Part shown: one piece after another, positions 1 to 5,561 of the stretch
Layout: each line of letters opens with the position of its first letter
Position numbering within the stretch: the first letter of the stretch is position 1
NCBI GenBank assembly: GCA_023230795.1
Contig: JALNWR010000152.1
Location: 1 to 6,516 of the forward strand
From: Candidatus Cloacimonadota bacterium
GTDB lineage: Bacteria > Cloacimonadota > Cloacimonadia > Cloacimonadales > Cloacimonadaceae
Length of the DNA stretch: 6,516 bases
Direction of reading: 5' to 3'
Notes under the pieces: generated by a model
Told to the model about the DNA's origin: nothing
Databases searched by the model: none
Seen by the model: the letters and a program-made list of their open reading frames with translations, nothing else
Program-made: the position numbers and the translations under genes

Positions 1-797
1 AGCTGGACGTTGCCATGCGCATCGTGCTCCACATGTTTGGTCAACTTAGTGATCACAGGAGTGCCGTCTGCATCCATAATTCCTTCAGACACAGCTACCA
101 CGCAGCGACCGTATAGATCATAGACCTTTTGCACGTCTTTGACGAATTTATCTTTGCTGAAAGAGCGTTCCGGCACATAGATCAGATGCGGCCCATCATC
201 GGGATACTTCTGTCCCAATGCTGATGCTGCGGCCAGGAATCCGGCATGACGCCCCATTACCACTCCTATATACACTCCTGGCAGAGCCCGATTGTCCAGA
301 TTTACTCCGGCAAAGGCAGAAGCCACAAAGCGGGCAGCAGAGCCGTATCCGGGAGTATGATCGCTCAGCACCAGGTCGTTGTCTATAGTCTTGGGAATAT
401 GAATAGCGCGGAATTCATATTCAGCTTTCTCGGCCTCTTCATTCACTATTCTCACCGTATCCGAAGAGTCGTTTCCACCTATATAGAAGAAATAGCGCAC
501 TTCATGAGCTTTGAGCACTTTAAAGATCTCTTTGCAATAGGCTTGATCCGGTTTGACCCGGGTGGAAAGCAGAGCGCTGGAGGGTGTATTTGCCACTTGT
601 TCGAGATTATGAGTGGTTTCCTGGGTTAGGTCTATAAAATCTTCATTTACTATGCCATGCACCCCGTGCAGAGCGCCATAGACCCGCGTTACCTGAGCAA
701 ACTTACGGGCTTCCAGGGCTGCTCCAACCAGGGATTGATTGATCACTGCAGTGGGTCCTCCGCCTTGAGCGATTACCACTTTTCCTTCTAATTTCAT
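1..797 (-). CDS. 6-phosphofructokinase, probably pyrophosphate-dependent (3' end outside window)
   Basis: Phosphorylates fructose 6-phosphate to fructose 1,6-bisphosphate in cytoplasmic glycolysis. About 265 N-terminal residues are visible; family members of this type are usually near 400, so the C-terminal third lies beyond the left edge. Motifs seen: phosphoryl-donor loop QGGGPTAVIN (residues 11-20), GGNDS (107-111), PKTIDNDL (135-142, D139 the expected catalytic base), GYGSAAR (150-156) and MGRHAG (181-186). In the characterised family, Gly at the E. coli 104 and 124 positions goes with ATP, while Asp and Lys go with pyrophosphate. Here these are D110 and K136, so pyrophosphate is inferred as donor. 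The residue before D110 is Asn rather than the usual Asp. The ATG at 797 is chosen because GGAGGA (804-809) lies 7 nt upstream and the protein begins just before the donor loop. It diverges from dnaX. The family is certain; the phosphoryl donor is an inference. Confidence 0.93.
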   Translation of the reverse strand, partial: MKLEGKVVIAQGGGPTAVINQSLVGAALEARKFAQVTRVYGALHGVHGIVNEDFIDLTQETTHNLEQVANTPSSALLSTRVKPDQAYCKEIFKVLKAHEVRYFFYIGGNDSSDTVRIVNEEAEKAEYEFRAIHIPKTIDNDLVLSDHTPGYGSAARFVASAFAGVNLDNRALPGVYIGVVMGRHAGFLAAASALGQKYPDDGPHLIYVPERSFSKDKFVKDVQKVYDLYGRCVVAVSEGIMDADGTPVITKLTKHVEHDAHGNVQ

Positions 798-803
798 GTA
801 AAA

Positions 804-809
804 ATCCTC
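804..809 (-). promoter_or_regulatory. Ribosome binding site of the phosphofructokinase gene
   Basis: On the minus strand GGAGGA stands 7 nt before the ATG at 797. This strong, well-spaced Shine-Dalgarno match fixes the start. Confidence 0.85.
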
Positions 810-917
810 CTTTATGGGACCTTTTATTTTCTCATCGGGTCAAAGTCTTGCACACAGCGGTATTCTGTCCAGCAGAAAATGCTTGCCTAAATCCGCAAGC
901 TCAAAACTATGTCTTTT

Positions 918-922
918 GGAGG
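918..922 (+). promoter_or_regulatory. Ribosome binding site of dnaX (decides the start)
   Basis: GGAGG lies 4 nt before the ATG at 927, a slightly short spacing. The reading frame is also open from an ATG at 909, but that codon precedes this site. Its extra six residues are absent from DnaX proteins, which characteristically begin MSY-x-VLARKxRP. Confidence 0.75.
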
Positions 923-926
923 TAGT

Positions 927-2582
927 ATGAGCTACATTGTACTCGCACGCAAATACAGGCCGCAAAACTTCGCGGAAGTTTATGCGCAGGATCATGTGAC
1001 CAAGATCCTGCAGAGCGCCATCGCGTCCGGAAGGATCGCCCATGCCTATTTATTCTCAGGACCCCGCGGCGTGGGGAAGACCTCTCTGGCGCGGATCATG
1101 GCCAAAAGCCTGAATTGTGAACAAGGGCCTACCACTCAGCCCTGTAACAAGTGTACGAATTGTGTGGAGATCACCAGCGGGGTATCCCCGGATGTGATCG
1201 AGATTGACGGTGCCAGCAATACCGGTGTGGACGATATTCGTGAATTGCAGCGCGAATTGCTCTATGCCGCCAGCGGTGCCAAATACAAGATTTATATCAT
1301 AGACGAAGTGCACATGCTCTCCAAAAACGCGTTTAATGCTTTGCTCAAGACTCTGGAAGAACCCCCGGAAAACGTGATCTTCATCTTTGCGACTACGGAG
1401 CCTCATAAGGTGCTGCCCACCATCATCTCCCGTTGCCAAAGATACGATTTCAAGCGCATTCCAGTAGATGCGATAGTGGCCAGACTGAGAGATTTATGCG
1501 AGCAGGAAGGCATCAAAATGGATGATGAATCCATGTATCTCATCGCCCGTAAGGCCGATGGGGGATTGCGTGATGCTTTATCTTTGATGGATCAGACCAT
1601 CAGCTATTGTGCCGAGGATATTTCTATAGAGCAGGTGCGGCAGATCTTTGGCATGATTCCAAATCAGGTTTATCACGATTTTATGCAAATGATCAAAGCG
1701 CACGACAGCCAGAATCTGATCATAGAACTGCACAATATATTTGAAGAAGGCACAGACCTGCAAGAGTTTATCGGCAATATGCTGGAGTATCTCAGAGTAG
1801 TGCTGCTTAGCAAATTGGGCATCAAGATCAAAGATATCAGCCCTGATGAGATGCCGCTTTTTGAGGAAGTAGCCCAGAGCTTCAGCCAAAACGATCTGCT
1901 TTACATCATGAGCCAACTCATGCAGACCAAGACCGACATCCGGCTCAGCAACAACCCCTATTTGCTTATAGAAGCGATGATGATCAAGCTCTCACGTCTG
2001 GATGAGATCAATGAGATCAGCGAGCTGATTGCGAGCCTGAAATCCACCGGCTTCAGCCCTGGGATGATGGCCGCTCCGATGCCAGGTAAATCCGCTGATA
2101 CCCCCACCGGCATCCGCCATGGGGATAAGGCTTCCCCGCTGGCAGATAAAGCTGCTGATAGCTCCACTGCCAAAGCCCCTTTGCGCCATTCCAAGACTCA
2201 TGAGCAGCCCGAAATCAAGAAGCTTGAGCTTAGCGAAGATGCTCTGCGTCAAAATTGGGATGCACTGGCCAGCAGGATCAAGAAGATCAGCAAAGTCGCC
2301 GGTTTGGCATTTCAGAATGCAGAGCTGATCAATCTCAGCGCTAATGCGATGAACCTCAAGCTCAAGACCCAGACCGATATCGGCATGCTCAAAAACAATC
2401 TGGAGCGCATCGAAGAGATACTTGAAGATGTATTTGGCCAGCCTCTTCATATCAATCTGGAATTGGAGCAAGGTGAAGCCCCTACCAAAGTAGATATTGT
2501 ACGCAAAACCATAGACGATCTTAAAAAAGAAAACCCTGAATTGGCAAGTTTTATAGACGAAACTGAAGCGAGGTTGGTCTGA
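927..2582 (+). CDS. dnaX: DNA polymerase III subunit tau/gamma (clamp-loader ATPase)
   Basis: ATPase of the replicative clamp loader, which opens and loads the beta clamp and ties polymerase III to the replisome. With the start at 927 the protein has 551 residues, shorter than E. coli tau (643). Seen in order: N-terminus MSYIVLARKYRPQNF; Walker A GPRGVGKT (45-52); four zinc-binding cysteines C64, C73, C76, C79; Walker B IIDEVHML (124-131); sensor 1 region ATTEP (155-159); SRC motif (168-170) with the arginine finger R169; sensor 2 GGLRDALS with R215. AAA+ domains I-III run to about residue 365. A linker rich in Ala, Ser, Pro and Lys (about 368-432) leads to a C-terminal domain (about 440-551). 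All catalytic residues are present. No in-phase slippery heptamer follows domain III, so a frameshift-made gamma form is not evident. The stop overlaps the proposed start of the downstream glycosyltransferase. It is not followed by the ybaB-recR pair common in other bacteria. Confidence 0.97.
   Translation: MSYIVLARKYRPQNFAEVYAQDHVTKILQSAIASGRIAHAYLFSGPRGVGKTSLARIMAKSLNCEQGPTTQPCNKCTNCVEITSGVSPDVIEIDGASNTGVDDIRELQRELLYAASGAKYKIYIIDEVHMLSKNAFNALLKTLEEPPENVIFIFATTEPHKVLPTIISRCQRYDFKRIPVDAIVARLRDLCEQEGIKMDDESMYLIARKADGGLRDALSLMDQTISYCAEDISIEQVRQIFGMIPNQVYHDFMQMIKAHDSQNLIIELHNIFEEGTDLQEFIGNMLEYLRVVLLSKLGIKIKDISPDEMPLFEEVAQSFSQNDLLYIMSQLMQTKTDIRLSNNPYLLIEAMMIKLSRLDEINEISELIASLKSTGFSPGMMAAPMPGKSADTPTGIRHGDKASPLADKAADSSTAKAPLRHSKTHEQPEIKKLELSEDALRQNWDALASRIKKISKVAGLAFQNAELINLSANAMNLKLKTQTDIGMLKNNLERIEEILEDVFGQPLHINLELEQGEAPTKVDIVRKTIDDLKKENPELASFIDETEARLV
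2570..2582 (+). promoter_or_regulatory. Ribosome binding site and proposed CTG start overlapping the dnaX stop
   Basis: GAGG (2570-2573) is followed after 5 nt by CTG (2579-2581), which overlaps the dnaX TGA (2580-2582) as CTGA. This has the geometry of the common ATGA stop/start overlap, with C in place of A. The same frame has no ATG, GTG or TTG between its upstream stop (TGA 2564-2566) and the TTG at 2621. CTG initiation is rare, so this is an inference from position. Confidence 0.5.
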
Positions 2583-3682
2583 TCTTTAGTATTATCTTTG
2601 CCGTCCTGAGCCTGGCTTATTTGTACTTTCTGATCTGGGTGAAAATAGGGCTGAGACGTAGCCTGCCTCAGGATACCAATGTGCCTTCCGAGCCGGAGCC
2701 CATCTCGGTGATCATTGCCGCCAAAAATGAAGCCCACAATCTGCCCGGTTTGCTGACATCTTTAGCTCAGCTGGAGAGCATCGATGCAGATTATGAAGTG
2801 ATTATCGTAAATGACCATTCCACCGACGATAGCCTGAAGATATTAAGGAATTGGGAGGGTCAATTCGGGATCAAGGTCATCGATTGGCAGGACAGCATTC
2901 CCGGTTATATCGGCAAAAAAGCCGCCTTGCAGAAGGGGATAGAGGCCGCACAGTATGATGTATTGGCATTTACGGATGCGGATTGCCAGCTTTCGCCCAC
3001 GTGGCTGCTGGGAATTACTCGCGTGATGAGGCCGGATCTGGACTATATTTTGGGCTATTCCACGATCTATCGCTATGTGGGGGATACCGATCTTCGGCTC
3101 ATCAATTTTGAGCGCAGTATTTACTATGCTTTGGCTGCGGCGGGATTGGGCTGGAAAAAACCCATCACTGCCTCTGCCTGCAATATGATTTATCGAAAAT
3201 CTCTCTTTAATAAAGCAGGCGGTTTCGAAGGCATCAGTAATATCGCCAGCGGGGACGATGATCTGCTCTTGATCAAGATGATGCCCTATATCCGTAAAGC
3301 GGTTTACAATCCTGCTCCATTGATGCAGGTTGATTGCTATGAAGGCAAGAACCTGTTGAAACTGTATCATAAAAACATTCGGCGCGCTTCGAAATTCCGC
3401 TATCACCCGCCCTACATAAAGACTCTTTCCGTCTTTATATTTGTCTATTTTGCAGCGTTTTATGTGGCCTTGATCAGGCTGTTTACCGGGAGTGGGGATA
3501 TCTTGCTGCTGAGCATGGTTTTTGCCAAATTTTTTACCGAGCTGTATCTCAGCCAATCCCATCTGGCCATGGCTCACAAGACTCATATCGGCATTCTGTA
3601 CTTCCCGCAGATATTTGTCTTTCCCCTGCAATTCATCTATTACGCCATTCGGGGCAGCTTGGGCAAGTATCGCTGGAAATAG
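2579..3682 (+). CDS. Membrane-anchored family 2 glycosyltransferase
   Basis: Transfers a sugar from a nucleotide-sugar donor at the cytoplasmic face of the membrane; the acceptor is unknown. Starting at CTG 2579 gives 367 residues. The conventional alternative, TTG at 2621, gives 353 and has no good ribosome binding site. The longer form completes a first membrane helix (about residues 2-22) followed by basic residues, which favours it. Seen in the GT-A domain (numbering from CTG): SVIIAAKNEAHNL (from 43), NDHSTDD (78-84), the donor/metal motif DADC (133-136), SGDDDL (224-229, the expected acidic catalytic site) and RRASKF (268-273), in place of the QxxRW seen in processive members. Three hydrophobic C-terminal segments follow, at about 288-308, 309-325 and 335-355, and the chain ends in LGKYRWK. 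Similar C-terminal ends occur in Bacteroidota-type glycosyltransferases. It follows dnaX directly, so it is probably co-transcribed. Family sure; pathway (lipid or surface polysaccharide) only inferred. Confidence 0.88.
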   Translation: MIFSIIFAVLSLAYLYFLIWVKIGLRRSLPQDTNVPSEPEPISVIIAAKNEAHNLPGLLTSLAQLESIDADYEVIIVNDHSTDDSLKILRNWEGQFGIKVIDWQDSIPGYIGKKAALQKGIEAAQYDVLAFTDADCQLSPTWLLGITRVMRPDLDYILGYSTIYRYVGDTDLRLINFERSIYYALAAAGLGWKKPITASACNMIYRKSLFNKAGGFEGISNIASGDDDLLLIKMMPYIRKAVYNPAPLMQVDCYEGKNLLKLYHKNIRRASKFRYHPPYIKTLSVFIFVYFAAFYVALIRLFTGSGDILLLSMVFAKFFTELYLSQSHLAMAHKTHIGILYFPQIFVFPLQFIYYAIRGSLGKYRWK

Positions 3683-3844
3683 CTTCTATGTCTTTCACTA
3701 CCAGGCATTAGGGATCAAGGGAAAGCATTCCTCATCACAGTATAGCGAAAAATGAGGCAGGCCAGGCACAAGATCATGCCTTGCTTCTGCAGCTGATTCG
3801 CTTTTCACTTGTCTTTAACTCGAGTCGAACCTTCGTTAAAATCG

Positions 3845-3871
3845 AGTCCAGGGCAAAAAAGCCGCGGGACT
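3845..3871. other. Imperfect hairpin in the convergent gap
   Basis: AGTCC and GGGC on the left pair with GCC and GGGACT on the right around an AAAAAA loop, giving about nine pairs with one A·G mismatch and one bulged G. No T-tract follows on the plus strand, and only a weak TTTT follows on the minus strand. It could stop or protect transcripts from either side, but a classic intrinsic terminator is not shown. Confidence 0.35.
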
Positions 3872-3901
3872 TATGATCCTGCATAGCAGTTTGTGGCTAA
3901 G

Positions 3902-3927
3902 AGGAGAAAGCTCAAAGGCTTTCTCCT
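3902..3927. terminator. Perfect 10-bp hairpin between convergent genes, possible bidirectional terminator
   Basis: AGGAGAAAGC (3902-3911) and GCTTTCTCCT (3918-3927) are exact complements around the 6-nt loop TCAAAG. It lies 37 bp past the aminopeptidase stop codon and 219 bp past the glycosyltransferase stop. Neither strand has a T-tract after the stem, so it may need a factor to terminate or may act as a 3'-end stabiliser. The hairpin is certain; its role is inferred from position. Confidence 0.5.
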
Positions 3928-3975
3928 GTGCTCAGCCCTTATCTATCTGGGAAAAGGCTTTCTTTACCTGCTCAG
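3914..3975. repeat. Imperfect direct repeat covering the end of the M42 gene
   Basis: AAAGGCTTTCT occurs at 3914-3924 and 3953-3963, and each copy is followed after a few bases by TGCTCAG (3929-3935 and 3969-3975). The right copy includes the last codons and stop of the aminopeptidase gene. The left copy contributes the right arm of the 3902-3927 hairpin. One copy may be a short duplication of the gene's 3' end. Confidence 0.5.
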
Positions 3976-5022
3976 ATCCGTTTTATCATCGATGGTTTTG
4001 ACGAACTCGGTGAGCAGCTTTACGGCATTTTCCAGATCGTTTAGGTTTATGATCTCATTGGGAGAGTGCATATAGCGATTGGGGATGCTCAAAACGACCG
4101 TGGCCACGCCGCTTCTTTGGGCGTGGATGGCATCGGCATCCGTACCGGTGCGGCCGGGGGCGATTTCTAACTGGAGCGGGATTTTATGCTTTTTGGCTAG
4201 GTCTTGCAAATCTTGGTTGAGCCTGGGATGCACTGCAGCACCCAAGGCGAGAACCGGGCCTTTGCCCAGGCTGACATCGCCAAACTTGCGTTTATCCACC
4301 CCGGGGGTATCCGAGCTAAAGGTCACATCCACCGCGATGGCGATATCGGGCTCAATTTTGTAAGAGCTGGTTTGTGCCCCTTTCATGGTAGTTTCTTCGC
4401 CCACGGAGGCCACGGCATAGTAATTTGCCACCAGCGGTGTCTTGGCCAGGGCCTTCATCACGGCTGCCGCCACATAGACTCCCACCTTGTTATCGGTGGC
4501 CTTGCTGACGATGATATCATCCGAGAGCTCTTCTATCTCACTACGGAAGGTGATGGGATCACCGATGGAGACTTTTTTTAGAGCATCATCTTTGTCTTTG
4601 GCACCGATGTCGATCCAGATATCTTCCATCTTAAGCTTGGGCGTGTCTGTATCCCCGCGGGACATGTGCGGGGGATTTTTGCCGATGATGCCACGCACCA
4701 CTTTTCCTTCGTGATGGATATCCAGCCTCAGGCCGGGCAAGAGATTCACGTCGAACCCGCCCAGAGACTTCACATACAGATAGCCATTATCATCGATGTG
4801 GTTTATCATGAAACCGACTTCATCGGCATGCCCCACCAACATTACTTTTATTTCTCCGCTACCGCGTTTGAAGGCGATTAGGTTACCGTTTATATCGCTG
4901 GAGATATCGTCACAGCTGCCTTTGAGATAGTTGCGGGTGATTTCCTGAGCCTGGGTCTCAAAACCGGAAGGAGAGGCCACCTTGAGTAGCTTGTATAGAT
5001 ATTCTTTATTGGTTTTATTCAT
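3964..5022 (-). CDS. M42 family metallo-aminopeptidase
   Basis: Two-metal cytoplasmic aminopeptidase that removes N-terminal residues from peptides. Some family members act as glucanases or deblocking enzymes, so the substrate is not fixed. The 352 residues match the usual family length. Seen: GHADEVG (64-70) with metal ligands H65 and D67; ATDNKVG (175-181) with bridging D177, where most relatives read LDDR-x-G; GEET (208-211) with base E209 and ligand E210; AVDVT (230-234) with D232; RYMHSP (316-321) with ligand H319. All expected metal and catalytic residues are present, so the enzyme should be active. No signal peptide is seen. AAGGA lies 6 nt before the ATG at 5022 and overlaps the stop of the upstream cupin gene, 9 nt away. 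The two are therefore almost surely in one transcript and translationally coupled. In a fermenter of amino acids it would feed peptide breakdown. Confidence 0.93.
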   Translation of the reverse strand: MNKTNKEYLYKLLKVASPSGFETQAQEITRNYLKGSCDDISSDINGNLIAFKRGSGEIKVMLVGHADEVGFMINHIDDNGYLYVKSLGGFDVNLLPGLRLDIHHEGKVVRGIIGKNPPHMSRGDTDTPKLKMEDIWIDIGAKDKDDALKKVSIGDPITFRSEIEELSDDIIVSKATDNKVGVYVAAAVMKALAKTPLVANYYAVASVGEETTMKGAQTSSYKIEPDIAIAVDVTFSSDTPGVDKRKFGDVSLGKGPVLALGAAVHPRLNQDLQDLAKKHKIPLQLEIAPGRTGTDADAIHAQRSGVATVVLSIPNRYMHSPNEIINLNDLENAVKLLTEFVKTIDDKTDLSR

Positions 5023-5031
5023 GAAGCTTCC

Positions 5032-5427
5032 TTAACAGTCGTTGGCTTCTTCATCGGCAAAGGGATTCATGCTTTTCTTGGTTTCTGGCTGTTTATGAGG
5101 GACCAGGCAAAGAAATCTGAGGGTATCTTCGCCGGTATTTTTGAATGAGTGTTTCATTTTGGGATCTATATACAGGACATCATTTACGCCAAAGGGGATA
5201 TCGCCGCGTTCGGTTACTACTGCGCCTTTGCCATAGAGTATATACATCTCATGTTCCCATTCATGTTCGTGAAAGGGAGTGTGACCGCCGGGTTCCACTT
5301 CGAACATCCGCATTGCGAAATTAGGAGCGCCATCTTTTTGAGCGATCAACCAACGTATCTTAGCGCCTTTAGCGCCTTCAATATTTACATCTTCAAGTTC
5401 CACTTTATCATAGTGTACTACTTTCAT
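5032..5427 (-). CDS. Small single-domain cupin protein
   Basis: A 131-residue beta-barrel protein of the cupin 2 type with a probable single metal site; no substrate can be named. Motif 1 is visible as a Gly pair at 47-48 with H53, H55, H59 and E60 (HEHEWEHE), and motif 2 as DPKMKHSFKN (88-97) with H93 and N97. The N-terminal part IRWLIAQKDGAPNFAMR (24-40) is typical of a widespread cupin subgroup of about 110-130 residues. The last 20 residues are polar and end in Cys, probably a flexible tail. There is no signal peptide, so it should be cytoplasmic. AGGAGGA (5433-5439) stands 5 nt before the ATG at 5427. It is the first gene of a two-gene unit with the M42 aminopeptidase. Fold certain; function unknown, with isomerase, dioxygenase and ligand-sensing roles all possible. 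Confidence 0.9.
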   Translation of the reverse strand: MKVVHYDKVELEDVNIEGAKGAKIRWLIAQKDGAPNFAMRMFEVEPGGHTPFHEHEWEHEMYILYGKGAVVTERGDIPFGVNDVLYIDPKMKHSFKNTGEDTLRFLCLVPHKQPETKKSMNPFADEEANDC

Positions 5428-5432
5428 GGGTA

Positions 5433-5439
5433 TCCTCCT
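5433..5439 (-). promoter_or_regulatory. Ribosome binding site of the cupin gene
   Basis: AGGAGGA on the minus strand ends 5 nt before the ATG at 5427, a near-perfect Shine-Dalgarno sequence that fixes the start and predicts strong translation. Confidence 0.85.
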
Positions 5440-5498
5440 GGATATTATCTTATTTATAGAGAATATAAGTGGCTTGGCCTTTGAAAGCCATAAAAAGT
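5440..5498 (-). promoter_or_regulatory. Probable promoter region of the cupin-aminopeptidase unit
   Basis: An intrinsic terminator ends the upstream transcript at about 5500, so the cupin gene needs its own promoter here. On the minus strand the stretch contains -10-like words TATATT, TATAAA and GATAAT within an A/T-rich block (5441-5469). No good TTGACA-like -35 stands at 17 bp. Just upstream is an inverted repeat, TGGCTT (5470-5475) and AAGCCA (5485-5490), where a regulator could bind. The promoter is inferred from context; its exact position is open. Confidence 0.4.
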
Positions 5499-5499
5499 T

Positions 5500-5532
5500 G
5501 AAAAGAAAAAGGTGAAGCGGGGAGCTTCACCT
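5500..5532 (-). terminator. Intrinsic terminator after the small membrane protein gene
   Basis: Read on the minus strand, AGGTGAAGC pairs perfectly with GCTTCACCT around the loop TCCCC (stem 5510-5532), followed directly by TTTTTCTTTT (5500-5509). This is a textbook rho-independent terminator. It lies 29 bp after the stop codon at 5562-5564 and separates the two minus-strand units. Confidence 0.92.
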
Positions 5533-5561
5533 AAAATGGGCATCAGATCAGAAAAATAAAG

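Larger units (their letters stand above)
798..926. promoter_or_regulatory. Divergent intergenic region expected to hold promoters for phosphofructokinase and dnaX
   Basis: The two genes point away from each other, so both promoters should lie in these 129 bp. I could not find a convincing -35/-10 pair on either strand. On the minus strand TTGACC (837-842) is followed by an A-rich stretch, but spacing and -10 match are poor. A small inverted repeat, GCTTGC (881-886) and GCAAGC (895-900) with an 8-nt spacer, lies 26 bp before the dnaX start. It could be an operator or a leader hairpin. That promoters are here is inferred from gene orientation. Confidence 0.4.
3683..3963. other. Convergent intergenic region without a convincing gene
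   Basis: This 281 bp stretch separates two converging transcription units. No frame in it has a start with a ribosome binding site and a protein-like translation; the open frames that cross it are shadows of the flanking genes. It contains two hairpins (3845-3871 and 3902-3927), a weaker inverted pair CCTCAT/ATGAGG (3730-3735 and 3752-3757), a pair TTTAAC/GTTAAA (3814-3819 and 3835-3840), and a direct repeat shared with the end of the aminopeptidase gene. Its likely role is transcription termination in both directions. Confidence 0.6.

Noticed and set aside
246..629. Plus-strand open frame opposite the phosphofructokinase
   Set aside because: The minus strand encodes a continuous phosphofructokinase with all its motifs here; the plus-strand frame has no family features.
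909..926. Upstream ATG at 909 as the dnaX start
   Set aside because: The Shine-Dalgarno sequence GGAGG lies after this ATG, and family members begin at the MSY that corresponds to 927.
1056..2471. Several minus-strand open frames opposite dnaX
   Set aside because: They overlap one another and a fully conserved dnaX, and show no motifs or ribosome binding sites.
2520..2535. A-rich run (AAAAAAG) as a programmed -1 frameshift site for a gamma form of DnaX
   Set aside because: The reading phase is CTT AAA AAA GAA, which does not fit an X XXY YYZ heptamer. The site is also about 20 codons from the stop, far past the end of domain III where gamma would end.
2843..3631. Long open frame antisense to the glycosyltransferase
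   Set aside because: It lacks a recognisable domain or ribosome binding site, and the plus strand carries a complete glycosyltransferase over the same bases. It is a shadow.
3814..3840. tRNA or tmRNA T-arm on the minus strand (GGTTCGACTC within a TTTAAC/GTTAAA stem)
   Set aside because: The T-stem does not pair beyond its first base pair, and no D-arm, anticodon arm or acceptor stem could be found around it.
3893..4075. Small plus-strand frame starting in the convergent gap
   Set aside because: Most of it is antisense to the end of the aminopeptidase gene. Its 5' part is the hairpin and repeat region.
4079..4881. Plus-strand open frames opposite the M42 aminopeptidase
   Set aside because: They mirror the codon structure of the real minus-strand gene and have no protein-family features.
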